Source: CAZUMH01 sp964621645
GTDB lineage: Bacteria > Zhuqueibacterota > QNDG01 > JAGLOF01
Assembly (NCBI GenBank): GCA_964621645.1
Contig: CAZUMH010000004.1
Location: 1-64,000, forward strand
Direction: 5' to 3'
DNA: 64,000 bases
The position numbers and the translations under genes were made by a program. This document shows, in pieces, positions 25,761 through 34,513 of this stretch. Below the pieces are notes generated by a model, which searched no databases, had not been told where the DNA came from, and saw nothing but the letters and a program-made list of their open reading frames with translations. The first letter of the stretch is position 1; each line of letters begins with the position of its first letter.

Positions 25761-27124
25761 GTCTGCTGGTGATGAAATTCGGTGGTTCCTGCCTGAGGGA
25801 AGCGGGATCCATCCAGCAGTTGTGCCGTATCATCGAGTGTCATAAAAAGAATCGGCTGGTTCTGGTGATCTCGGCATTGGGCAAGACAACCAGAAGCCTG
25901 CTTGATGCGGGTGAAACGGCCGCAGCCGGAGATTCCGCCCGGGCCCTGAAGAAAATAGATGAAATTTTCTCCGCTCACCTGAAACTCTGGAGAGAAAGCG
26001 GTGCGGATGAGGAGGTGCCATCCTCTGATCCCTGGGACACCTACCGCAGGGAAATGGAAAGACTGGTCAGCGGGATCGGCGATCTGGGGGAATTTTCACC
26101 CCGCAGCCGGGACCATCTGCTGGGATATGGTGAACGGCTGGCAACCCTGCTTCTTAATGATGTTCTGCGGCATAGGGGCTGCCTTACCCGGCTGTTCGAT
26201 TCCGGAGAGATGATCATTACCGACGAGAATTTCACTTCGGCTTCTCCGCTGCAGCCGCATACCAGGGACGGGATCAGACGACATCTTGAACCGGTTCTGA
26301 AATTGAACGAGATGCCGCTGCTGCAGGGATTCATCGGAAGCAGTCTGAACGGTCACCCCACCACTCTGGGATTCGAAGGATCGGACTTCACGGCCGCCCT
26401 GGTGGGGGCGGCGCTGGAAGCAGAAGAGATCCAGATATGGAAGGATGTGCCCGGTGTCATGACCGCGGACCCCGGTCTCTGCCCCCGGGCCCGCAGGATA
26501 GATGAACTCTCCTATCAGGATGCGGCCCTGCTCAGCGGACTGGGGGCCCAGGTGCTCCATCCGGCGACGCTGGAACCTGCCAGGCAGACGGGGATCCCGG
26601 TAAGGGTACGACCATTTCATGATCCTGATGAGCAGGGAACACGTATCCATGCCGATCCGGCGCCGCGACCGGAAAGATTTTTATCCATCACCTTCCGTCC
26701 CGCTATCGTGGGACTGCGCTTTGAGCTCGCTCCCGGAAAGGACCGGGAGCAGCTGCTTCGGGAAGTGATGCGGATCTGCCGGGAGGCCGCTCTGCCGCTG
26801 CGCGCCCTTGCCCTGGAAGGGAGCCAGCTGCTAACGGCAGTGGAATCAGTCTCGGTTCCGCGTCTCCACGACGATGAGGTGATGTCAGTAGGCCGGCTGC
26901 TGGAGGCGGAAGAGATGTCTTTTATCAGTATTTTGGGGACGGATATCGAACCCGGGAGTATTTTCGGCGAGATCCTGACCCCGGACCTGCTCGCGCATTG
27001 CATCCTCTGCCAGCAGGGAGCTTCGAGGAACTTTATTACTCTGGGGATTAGACGAGATCAGCTTAAGCGGATGCTGCCGGTGCTCCATGACAGACTATTT
27101 GTGACGGGGGGTAAGAAAAAATGA
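25757..27124 (+). CDS. lysC: Aspartate kinase
   Basis: The protein has 455 aa. It phosphorylates aspartate, the first step to lysine, threonine and methionine. The N-terminus has MKFGGSCL, with Ser and Cys where KFGGTSV is usual. GFEGSDFTAALVGAAL and IWKDVPGVMTADPGLCP form the nucleotide and aspartate site. Two ACT regulatory domains occupy the last 150 residues, so feedback control by lysine or threonine is likely. The GTG at 25757 has GGAGA 8 nt upstream and overlaps the M20 stop as GTGA. Confidence 0.92.
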   Translation: MSLLVMKFGGSCLREAGSIQQLCRIIECHKKNRLVLVISALGKTTRSLLDAGETAAAGDSARALKKIDEIFSAHLKLWRESGADEEVPSSDPWDTYRREMERLVSGIGDLGEFSPRSRDHLLGYGERLATLLLNDVLRHRGCLTRLFDSGEMIITDENFTSASPLQPHTRDGIRRHLEPVLKLNEMPLLQGFIGSSLNGHPTTLGFEGSDFTAALVGAALEAEEIQIWKDVPGVMTADPGLCPRARRIDELSYQDAALLSGLGAQVLHPATLEPARQTGIPVRVRPFHDPDEQGTRIHADPAPRPERFLSITFRPAIVGLRFELAPGKDREQLLREVMRICREAALPLRALALEGSQLLTAVESVSVPRLHDDEVMSVGRLLEAEEMSFISILGTDIEPGSIFGEILTPDLLAHCILCQQGASRNFITLGIRRDQLKRMLPVLHDRLFVTGGKKK

Positions 27125-27819
27125 AAGTTGCCCTTATCGGATACGGAAAGATGGGCAGTATGGTGGAGCGGCTGGCCGGGGAAGAGGGGATCGAGATTGC
27201 TGCCCGCTATGATATAGATACACCCCTGGACAGTGATGACAATGCCAAAGGGACCCTGGAGGATGTATCGATCCTGATTGATTTTACCCAGCCTGAAGCC
27301 GTGCCGGACACCATCCGGGCGGCGGCTCTGCTTGGGAAGAATCTGGTGATCGGCACCACCGGCTGGCATGATTTTCTGCCGGAAGCGAAGAAAATCGTCC
27401 GGAATGCCGGAACCGGATTGGTGTACGGAGCCAATTTTTCCCTGGGAGTGAGAATCTTCTACCGGCTGGTGGAAAGAGCCGGATCTCTTTTTAAGCATTT
27501 CCCGGAGTATGATCCGTATATAACGGAGGCGCACCACCGGTTCAAGAAGGACGCCCCATCCGGTACGGCACTTACTCTCAAATCAATTCTGGAAAGGCAC
27601 ACGAACCGGAAAGGACCGGAGATCAGCAGCGTACGGGCTGGACACATCCCCGGCACACACCGGGTCGGTTTCGATTCCACCGTGGATACGGTGGAACTGG
27701 TGCACCGGGCCCGCTCCAGAGAGGGTTTCGCCAGGGGCGCCCTGCTGGCGGCCCGCTGGATCGAGGGACGCAAAGGATTTTTCGAATTCGGAGAAGTGGT
27801 CGATTCTCTGATAGACTGA
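27121..27819 (+). CDS. dapB: 4-hydroxy-tetrahydrodipicolinate reductase
   Basis: The protein has 232 aa. N-terminal NAD(P)-binding motif ALIGYGKMG (residues 4-12), DFTQPEA, the GTTGW loop and the catalytic EAHHRFKKDAPSGTA block (His-His and Lys) are all present. It performs the second step of the DAP branch. The ATG overlaps the lysC stop by 4 bp. Its length is on the short side (about 240-270 is common), but no core motif is missing. Confidence 0.92.
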   Translation: MKVALIGYGKMGSMVERLAGEEGIEIAARYDIDTPLDSDDNAKGTLEDVSILIDFTQPEAVPDTIRAAALLGKNLVIGTTGWHDFLPEAKKIVRNAGTGLVYGANFSLGVRIFYRLVERAGSLFKHFPEYDPYITEAHHRFKKDAPSGTALTLKSILERHTNRKGPEISSVRAGHIPGTHRVGFDSTVDTVELVHRARSREGFARGALLAARWIEGRKGFFEFGEVVDSLID

Positions 27820-27869
27820 ACCAGGATTTTTTCCGGTCAGTATACCATACTATGAGAAAGGCGGCGGTT

Positions 27870-28763
27870 ATGAGCACATTACATAATCTGAGAGGATGCG
27901 GTACGGCGCTGGTGACGCCGTTTACGGACTCTGGAGAAGTGGATTATAAAGCCGTTACGCGATTGGTGGAGTTTCAGATAAGCAAAGGGATCGATTTCCT
28001 GGTCCCCTGCGGCACCACCGGCGAAGTGGCCACCCTGAGCACCGAGGAACACCTGAAGGTGGTGGAAACGGTGGTGTCCGCCGCGAACGGCAGAGTGCCG
28101 GTTATCGCAGGCGCCGGCGGATATAACACGGCCAAGGTGGCGGAAACGGCCCGCCAAATAGCCGGGCTGGGTGCGGACGGCATCCTCTCGGTCACTCCCT
28201 ACTACAACAAACCCACCCAGGAAGGGCTGGTGCAGCACTATCTGAGTATCGCCGACAGTATTGATCTACCCATCATTCTCTATAACGTTCCCGGCCGCAC
28301 TCAGTGCAATATGCTGCCGGATACCGTGGTTCGGCTCAGCGGCCATGTCAATATCATCGGTATCAAGGAGGCTTCCGGGAATATCGGTCAGATCGGGGAG
28401 CTGGCCGTTAAGAAACCCGCCGATTTTCTTCTCCTTTCCGGGGACGATCCCAACACGCTGCCGATGATCGCCCTGGGCGGCGTCGGTGTGATTTCGGTAG
28501 TCTCCAACCAGGCTCCGGAGGACGTGATCAAATTGACCCATCTCTGTCTGGAAAACAAGTTTAAGGAAGCGCTTACGGTGCAGGCCCGCCTGTTTAATCT
28601 GATGCGACTGGATTTTATCGAGACAAATCCCATCCCGGTGAAGGCCGGGCTGGCCATGATGGGGTTCATGGAGGAAATATACCGGCTGCCCCTGGTGCCC
28701 ATGAGTGCGGAAAACAGAGAAAAGCTGCGCCGGGAATTGAAAAACCTGGGACTCATCACCTGA
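27870..28763 (+). CDS. dapA: 4-hydroxy-tetrahydrodipicolinate synthase
   Basis: The protein has 297 aa. TIM-barrel aldolase family; condenses pyruvate with aspartate semialdehyde. It has PCGTTGEVATL, SVTPYYNKPTQEGL (catalytic Tyr), LYNVPGRT and GIKEASG with the Schiff-base Lys. I prefer the ATG at 27870, which is preceded by AAAGGCGG, over the ATG at 27852. The TGA stop shares a base with the dapD ATG. Confidence 0.94.
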   Translation: MSTLHNLRGCGTALVTPFTDSGEVDYKAVTRLVEFQISKGIDFLVPCGTTGEVATLSTEEHLKVVETVVSAANGRVPVIAGAGGYNTAKVAETARQIAGLGADGILSVTPYYNKPTQEGLVQHYLSIADSIDLPIILYNVPGRTQCNMLPDTVVRLSGHVNIIGIKEASGNIGQIGELAVKKPADFLLLSGDDPNTLPMIALGGVGVISVVSNQAPEDVIKLTHLCLENKFKEALTVQARLFNLMRLDFIETNPIPVKAGLAMMGFMEEIYRLPLVPMSAENREKLRRELKNLGLIT

Positions 28764-29614
28764 TGGAGGAGAACAGCTCAGTGAATCTACCTGAGGAAAT
28801 CACCCGGCTCTTCAATCTGCCGCCCAAAGAGCTCGAGCGGGAGAAAGCGACGGCGGTTTTTGAGGAATTCAAAACACTGTTGAACCGGGGTGAAGCGAGA
28901 GCCGCCGAACCGGACAAAGATTCCTGGAGGGTGAACCTGTGGGTCAAGGAGGGGATCCTGCTGGGATTCAGGCTGGGAGTGCTGCGGGATATTTCCATCA
29001 ATGCCGATTTTGTTTTCTATGACAAGGACACCTTTCCTCTTCGGAAAATCGGGATAGGTGACGGGGTCCGTATCGTGCCGGGCGGGTCATCCATCCGAGA
29101 CGGCTGTTACCTGGGGCGACACGTCACCTGCATGCCTCCCATGTACATCAACGTGGGCGCCTATGTCGATGACGAGAGTATGATCGACTCGCACGCTTTG
29201 GTGGGATCCTGCGCGCAGATAGGGAAACGGGTGCACCTCTCGGCCGCGGCCCAGATCGGCGGGGTTCTGGAGCCGGTGGGAGCGCTGCCGGTCATCATCG
29301 AGGATGATGTCCTGGTCGGCGGGAATTGCGGCGTCTACGAGGGGACGATCGTACGCAGGGGTGCCATTCTGGGAGCCGGAACCATCATCACCGGATCGAC
29401 TCCCGTCTACGATCTGGTACGTGACATCGTTTACCGCAAGGAAAAGGATGGACCACTGGAAATCCCGGCGGGGGCGGTGGTCATCCCCGGGAGTCGTCCC
29501 ATCACCCGGGGAAGAGGAGCGGAACTGGGTCTCAGTGTGGCCACCCCGCTGATCATCAAGTACCGTGACGAAAAAACGGAACAGGGTACGGAGCTGGAGG
29601 ACTTGCTGCGCTAG
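28763..29614 (+). CDS. dapD: Tetrahydrodipicolinate N-succinyltransferase
   Basis: The protein has 283 aa. An N-terminal helical domain precedes a left-handed beta-helix built of hexapeptide repeats (IGDGVRIVPGGSSIRDGCYLG, INVGAYVDDESMIDSHALVG, IGGVLEPVGALPVIIEDDVLVG). It uses succinyl-CoA, so the cell makes diaminopimelate by the succinylase route, which fits the DapE-like gene at the operon's start. Asd, the aminotransferase and DapF are not in the window. The start is fixed by the TGATG overlap. Confidence 0.94.
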   Translation: MEENSSVNLPEEITRLFNLPPKELEREKATAVFEEFKTLLNRGEARAAEPDKDSWRVNLWVKEGILLGFRLGVLRDISINADFVFYDKDTFPLRKIGIGDGVRIVPGGSSIRDGCYLGRHVTCMPPMYINVGAYVDDESMIDSHALVGSCAQIGKRVHLSAAAQIGGVLEPVGALPVIIEDDVLVGGNCGVYEGTIVRRGAILGAGTIITGSTPVYDLVRDIVYRKEKDGPLEIPAGAVVIPGSRPITRGRGAELGLSVATPLIIKYRDEKTEQGTELEDLLR

Positions 29615-29682
29615 GATGGATATCCCCCGGATTTTACAGTCCGATTTTACGATATTATGGTAACATCCTGACACAGAAGAAT

Positions 29683-30690
29683 ATGAAGAATATAAAGAAC
29701 ATCGGTACTCTTTGTCTTTACTCCCTCCTGCTGCCCACCGTGCTGGCGGCTCAGAATCTGACCAAATACGGGGGCAGTTTTCTGGAGACAGGCGTGGGAG
29801 CCCGTTCTCTGTCACTGGGAGGAGCCTGTACCGCCATGCAGGGAGATGTAGCATCAGTCTACTGGAACCCGGCGGGACTGGCCGCCATAGAAGGACTCCA
29901 GATGCAGGGAATGCACAGTGAACGCTTCGCCGGGATGGTAAACTGGGATTTTCTGGGGGTCGCCATACAAAAGAATTCTTCCACCTGTCTGGCCGTGGCA
30001 TTCTACCGTCTCGGCGTAGACGGGATTCCCCTCACCAGACTGCAGAATCCTGACCTGCCTCTGGGCGAGATCTATGTAGACGAAGATGGGAAAAAACAGA
30101 TAAACGATCCGTATGTCTTCAAGCGAATCGACGACAGCGAAAATGCTTTTGTCATTTCGCTTTCCCGAAAACAGTCCCGGCAGCTGTCCCTGGGAGGAAG
30201 TGCCAGAATCATCCGCAAGGCGGCGGGTGAATATTCCGCCTGGGGCCTGGGATTCGATTTCGGCGCCGTTTATTCCATTAAAGAAACCTTCACCGCCGGT
30301 GTCATAGTGAGGGATTTTACCTCTACTCTTATTGCCTGGAACGGAGGAAGACGGGAACTGATACCGCCGTCTCTGCAATTGGGGGCCGCTTATTTCCTGC
30401 GCCTTGCCGGTTTTACGGTGCAAACTCTGGCTGATATTCGGGCCGGCTTTGAAAACAGAGAATCCGACACGGGGCTGCACCTGGGCCGGACTAATCTGGA
30501 ACCCCGCCTCGGCTGTGAGGTGGACTACCACGGAAAAGTCGCCCTGCGGGCCGGTCTCATGGGAACGACGTTCACCGCCGGAGCTGGATTTCATCTTTCT
30601 ATTATCTCAATTGATTACGGTTTTTATCCCCATCCTGAACTGGGAACCACTCATCAGATTTCTGCAACGGTACAGCTTCTGGACAAGTAG
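29683..30690 (+). CDS. PorV/PorQ-family outer-membrane protein
   Basis: 335 aa. The signal peptide (1-22, ending VLAAQ) is followed by the family hallmark near the mature N-terminus: FLETGVGARSLSLGGACTAMQGD with SVYWNPAGLA. FadL-like barrel strands follow to the end. In Bacteroidetes PorV and PorQ work with the type IX machinery as shuttle and attachment proteins; the three proteins here with YPNPFN C-terminal domains are plausible clients, though that link is inference. A second barrel with a related N-terminal pattern is encoded at 40487. Confidence 0.82.
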   Translation: MKNIKNIGTLCLYSLLLPTVLAAQNLTKYGGSFLETGVGARSLSLGGACTAMQGDVASVYWNPAGLAAIEGLQMQGMHSERFAGMVNWDFLGVAIQKNSSTCLAVAFYRLGVDGIPLTRLQNPDLPLGEIYVDEDGKKQINDPYVFKRIDDSENAFVISLSRKQSRQLSLGGSARIIRKAAGEYSAWGLGFDFGAVYSIKETFTAGVIVRDFTSTLIAWNGGRRELIPPSLQLGAAYFLRLAGFTVQTLADIRAGFENRESDTGLHLGRTNLEPRLGCEVDYHGKVALRAGLMGTTFTAGAGFHLSIISIDYGFYPHPELGTTHQISATVQLLDK

Positions 30691-30732
30691 CTCTAACTCA
30701 CATAAAAACATGGCAAAAAGTAAAAATTCCTG

Positions 30733-30761
30733 TTGACTATCATTATTTTATTTCGTAAAAT
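30733..30761 (+). promoter_or_regulatory. Promoter of the yicC-rel gene cluster
   Basis: TTGACT, 17 bp, TAAAAT, about 47 nt before the yicC ATG and after the PorV-like gene's stop. Confidence 0.65.
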
Positions 30762-30808
30762 ATAAACTCTGTATTCTATTAAAGTTATTGTGATTAGATC
30801 GGGCATAT

Positions 30809-31687
30809 ATGGCATACAGCATGACAGGCATAGGAATCGGTGAGGAACGGGTTCGGAATCACAGCATTCGGGTAGAGATAAAATCGGTAAACAACCGGTT
30901 TCTGGAAATCTCCTGCCGTCTCCCTGCCGGACTATCCAGGCGAGAGAACGAAGTCCGTGATCTGGTAAAGGAAAAGATATCACGGGGCAAGCTCTATATT
31001 CAGGTATCCGTACAGAACAATGAAACGGACGGGCTCGATATCACCGTTAACCGTGAGTCGGCCCGGGCTATAAAAAAACTTCTTGATGATCTGCGGGACG
31101 CGGCCGAACTGGAGGGTCCGGTCACCCTGAAACATCTCCTCCAGTTTTCTGAGATTTTCCAGTCGGGCGGCGGAAGCGATGAAGACGAGGAAATCTGGGT
31201 TGAATTTCAGCGGGCCTTAAAAACGGCTCTGAAGGAACTGAAAGCGGCCCGGGCCCGGGAAGGTGAAACCCTGCTGGAGGATATCAGGAAAAGGATCGAA
31301 GTTCTGGAAGATGATCTGAAGCAGATAGAGAAAATTTCCAGGAATAGCGCCGCGACACTTTTTACACAACTAAGCGGCAGAATCGCAAAGCTTCTAAAAG
31401 ACCAGGATTTGGAACCCGAACGCATCAACCAGGAGATCGCCGTCCTGGCCGATAGAGTTGATGTGACGGAAGAGTGTGTCCGGCTGCGCAGTCATTTTGA
31501 TCTCTTTCACGACGTCATCCGAAATGCGGACGTGGTGGGCAAGAAATTGAATTTTCTGGTCCAGGAACTGAATCGGGAAGTAAACACCATCAGTTCCAAG
31601 ACTAATTTGGCTGAAATAAATCATCTCTGTGTCAATATGAAGAGCGAAATCGAAAAGATACGTGAACAAGTGCAGAATCTGGAGTAA
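30809..31687 (+). CDS. yicC: YicC-family endoribonuclease
   Basis: 292 aa, the full length of the family. The N-terminal YSMTGIGIG (usually SMTGFG), VEIKSVNNRFLEISCRLP and the C-terminal ELNREVNTISSKTNLAEINHL, with its typical EK.R.QVQN.E end, identify it. YicC proteins are reported endoribonucleases involved in RNA turnover. Linkage to gmk and rpoZ is a widespread arrangement. Confidence 0.93.
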   Translation: MAYSMTGIGIGEERVRNHSIRVEIKSVNNRFLEISCRLPAGLSRRENEVRDLVKEKISRGKLYIQVSVQNNETDGLDITVNRESARAIKKLLDDLRDAAELEGPVTLKHLLQFSEIFQSGGGSDEDEEIWVEFQRALKTALKELKAARAREGETLLEDIRKRIEVLEDDLKQIEKISRNSAATLFTQLSGRIAKLLKDQDLEPERINQEIAVLADRVDVTEECVRLRSHFDLFHDVIRNADVVGKKLNFLVQELNREVNTISSKTNLAEINHLCVNMKSEIEKIREQVQNLE

Positions 31688-31690
31688 GGG

Positions 31691-32275
31691 GTGAGACGAG
31701 GAAGACTTTTCGTTATTTCTTCACCCTCGGGGGGTGGCAAGACCACGGTGATCAAATCGCTGTTGAATGATGATCCTGAGCTCGTCTATTCCATATCCAT
31801 GACAACGAGAGCGCCGCGGGACGGGGAGATCGATGGAAAGGATTATTATTTTACCGGCACAGAGGAGTTCCGCAGGGGTATCGAAACAGGGAGGTTTCTG
31901 GAATGGGCTGTGGTCCATGGGGATTACTACGGTACGCCCCGGGAACAAATTGAAAAAATGCTGGAAGAGGGCCGGAAAATACTGCTTGATATCGACGTCC
32001 AGGGAGGCCGGAGTGTAAAGGCAAGCCTGCCGGATTCGATCCTGATTTTTCTGCTACCTCCTTCCCTTGACGTGTTGAGACGGAGACTGGAAGCAAGAGG
32101 AACCGAATCAGAAGAAAGACTTAAACGCAGACTGCAGACAGCTTCGGAAGAGATTACCGAATCGGAGGTTTATGATCATCGCATTATAAACGATACCCTT
32201 GATGAAACCATTGAATCAGTGCGGACCATCATTTACGGGTCCGATAAAAAAACAGAGGAGAAAAGAAGAGCATGA
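31691..32275 (+). CDS. gmk: Guanylate kinase
   Basis: 194 aa. It phosphorylates GMP to GDP. The P-loop reads SSPSGGGKTTV, the GMP-binding part has TRAPRDGEIDGKDYYF, and DIDVQGGRSVK and the lid RRLEARGTESEERLKRRL follow. It starts at a GTG 3 nt after the yicC stop. The stop overlaps the omega-subunit gene by 4 bp (ATGA). Confidence 0.94.
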   Translation: MRRGRLFVISSPSGGGKTTVIKSLLNDDPELVYSISMTTRAPRDGEIDGKDYYFTGTEEFRRGIETGRFLEWAVVHGDYYGTPREQIEKMLEEGRKILLDIDVQGGRSVKASLPDSILIFLLPPSLDVLRRRLEARGTESEERLKRRLQTASEEITESEVYDHRIINDTLDETIESVRTIIYGSDKKTEEKRRA

Positions 32276-32592
32276 CTGAAATATCATTCGAAGACCTTTC
32301 CCGCCAGAGCGGGAGTATTTATGAAGCCGTCGTGGCTATGTCGAGGCGGGCCCGTCAGATCACCGATATTCAGAAGAGGCAGATCGAAAAAGATATGGAT
32401 TACATACCTCAAAATGACAATCGCGATCTGACGGATGAATTTGACGAGGTGGAGATAGACCGTGAAGCTCTGAAACGGGAGAGCCCAAAATATCCCAAAC
32501 CGACTACCCTCGCCATGCAGGAGATGGCAAACGGGCAGATCACATTTTACTTCCGTGATGAGAATGAAGAGGCCCAGGAGGAGGAAGCCTAA
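32272..32592 (+). CDS. rpoZ: RNA polymerase omega subunit (FCB-type)
   Basis: The protein has 106 aa. SIYEAVVAMSRRARQI matches the conserved first half of omega/Rpb6. A longer acidic middle and the C-terminal tail are typical of FCB members. Its position directly after gmk supports the call. Omega assists RNA polymerase assembly and is part of one ppGpp site in other bacteria. The start overlaps the gmk stop. Confidence 0.85.
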   Translation: MTEISFEDLSRQSGSIYEAVVAMSRRARQITDIQKRQIEKDMDYIPQNDNRDLTDEFDEVEIDREALKRESPKYPKPTTLAMQEMANGQITFYFRDENEEAQEEEA

Positions 32593-32615
32593 TTAACGCT
32601 GATCCAGAACAATCG

Positions 32616-33806
32616 TTGGCCCAAAAGCACATTATTCTGGGAGTGACCGGCAGCATCGCCGCCTATAAAGCCTGCTCTCTGTTGCGGCTTTTTCAAAAAG
32701 AGGGAGCGGAGGTTCGGGTGGTCATGACTAATGCCGCCACCAAATTCGTGGCGCCGCTTACTTTCGAAACCCTGAGCGGTGAGGACGTCGTGACCGAAAT
32801 GTTCCCCGAACTGCGGGTGGTTAAGACCCGGCATGTACGCTGGGCCGAGTGGGCCGATTGCATCCTGATCTGTCCCGCGACCGCCAATATTATCGGCAAG
32901 GCGGCTTCGGGAATAGCGGACGATTTCCTTTCCACGTTTATCGTTGCTTCCCGCAAGCCGGTCCTCTTCGCTCCTGCCATGGATTACCAGATGGTGCAGA
33001 ATCCCATCTATCTGGCCAACAGGGAGAAGCTTATCTCCTATGGCTGCGGTTTTATCGATCCTGAAGAGGGATATCTTGCCAGCGGAGCCGTGGGACCGGG
33101 ACGGCTGGCCTGTGAAGAAACGATACTGCTTGCCGTGCAGCGCTTCTTGTATGACAACACTGATCTTCATGGCAGGAAAGTACTGGTTACCGCGGGCCCA
33201 ACCCGGGAATCACTGGATCCGGTCCGTTTTATTTCCAACCGTTCCACAGGAAAGATGGGCTACATGCTGGCTGAAGCGGCATATCTGCGGGGGGCGGAAG
33301 TGACGCTGATCAGCGGCCCGACCGAGCTGAGACCGCCTCCCGTATCAGTGCTCATAGTGGAAACGGCGGAAGAAATGAAGCATGAAGTAATACGGAATCT
33401 GGAAAAGAGCGAAATCCTCATCATGGCGGCTGCAGTGGCCGATTATCAACCCGAGAAACCGGTTCAATCCAAGATAAAAAAATCCGGTAAAAGTATTTCC
33501 CTCCCGCTGGTGCAAACCACTGATATCCTGGCCGAAGTTGGTTCCACATCCTGGAGCGGCATTAAGGTCGGATTCGCCCTGGAGACGGAAAATGCTGAAG
33601 AGGAAGGAGCCCGCAAGCTGCAGCAAAAAAATCTTGATCTGATTTGCGTGAATAACTGTCTGGAGGAGGGCGCCGGATTCGGCGTAGAAACAAATCGCGT
33701 TACTATTATCGATAAACAGGGGGAGAAGGAGCGGCTTCCCCTGATGACCAAACGTGCTGTAGCGGAACGTATTCTGGACCGGATTGCATCCCTGTTGAGC
33801 GCATAA
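32616..33806 (+). CDS. coaBC: Bifunctional phosphopantothenoylcysteine decarboxylase / phosphopantothenate-cysteine ligase
   Basis: 396 aa. The N-terminal CoaC flavoprotein part has LGVTGSIAAYKACSL, the middle PAMDYQM (Asp where PAMN is common) and SGAVGPGRLA. The C-terminal CoaB part has VTAGPTRESLDPVRFISNRSTGKMG and MAAAVADYQP. It catalyses two steps of coenzyme A synthesis. The start is a TTG with a weak SD, chosen because it gives the normal N-terminus. The stop TAATG overlaps the UDG start. Confidence 0.93.
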   Translation: MAQKHIILGVTGSIAAYKACSLLRLFQKEGAEVRVVMTNAATKFVAPLTFETLSGEDVVTEMFPELRVVKTRHVRWAEWADCILICPATANIIGKAASGIADDFLSTFIVASRKPVLFAPAMDYQMVQNPIYLANREKLISYGCGFIDPEEGYLASGAVGPGRLACEETILLAVQRFLYDNTDLHGRKVLVTAGPTRESLDPVRFISNRSTGKMGYMLAEAAYLRGAEVTLISGPTELRPPPVSVLIVETAEEMKHEVIRNLEKSEILIMAAAVADYQPEKPVQSKIKKSGKSISLPLVQTTDILAEVGSTSWSGIKVGFALETENAEEEGARKLQQKNLDLICVNNCLEEGAGFGVETNRVTIIDKQGEKERLPLMTKRAVAERILDRIASLLSA

Positions 33807-34513
33807 TGAAAGAAGAAACACAGGCAATTGCGAGAGAGCAGGCCCTGGCCTATCTGCGGCAGCAGGAACATCTGTACGGACCTGTTCTGTACGGGATCGA
33901 TGAAAAGCGGGCCTTCGCGGCGCTTGAGAACCGAGGCGGTCTGGAAGATCTGGAGAAACGGGTGCAGACCTGCCAAACCTGTGGATTGGCCCGTTCCCGC
34001 TGCAACACTGTGTTCGGTGAAGGAGATCGGAAGGCAAAAATAATGCTCGTTGGTGAAGCGCCTGGCGCAGAAGAGGATCGCAGCGGACGTCCCTTTGTGG
34101 GTGAAGCGGGCCAGCTGCTGACGAAAATTCTGGCTGCCATCGGTTTCAAAAGGGATGAGGTGTTTATCGCGAACATTCTCAAGTGCCGGCCGCCGCAGAA
34201 CCGGGATCCATCTCCTGAAGAAATACAAAACTGCCTGCCTTTTCTCAAGCGGCAGATCGAACTGATACATCCGGCCCTGATTCTGGCCCTGGGAAGATTC
34301 GCGGCTCGCACGCTCTTGGGGATGGAAGGAGGGTTGCAGGATTTCCGCAAAAAAGTGCAGACGTATGATTCCATTCCCGTGATCGTTACCTATCATCCGG
34401 CGGCGCTTCTGAGGCATCCGCAGTGGAAACGGGCCGTTTGGGAAGACGTGCAGGAACTGCGGCGCCTGTATGATGAACTGGTGGGGGAGAAGCCGGCATG
34501 GCCGACGGACTAA
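33806..34513 (+). CDS. Type-4 (Fe-S) uracil-DNA glycosylase
   Basis: The protein has 235 aa. It removes uracil from DNA. The Fe-S cluster ligands CQTCGLARSRC near residue 52 and a later Cys pair (LKCRPP and NCLP), the GEAPGAEEDRSGRPFVGEAG active-site block and TYHPAALLR identify family 4. About 50 N-terminal residues precede the first cysteine. It overlaps coaBC by one base and dnaB by 16 bases. Confidence 0.92.
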   Translation: MKEETQAIAREQALAYLRQQEHLYGPVLYGIDEKRAFAALENRGGLEDLEKRVQTCQTCGLARSRCNTVFGEGDRKAKIMLVGEAPGAEEDRSGRPFVGEAGQLLTKILAAIGFKRDEVFIANILKCRPPQNRDPSPEEIQNCLPFLKRQIELIHPALILALGRFAARTLLGMEGGLQDFRKKVQTYDSIPVIVTYHPAALLRHPQWKRAVWEDVQELRRLYDELVGEKPAWPTD

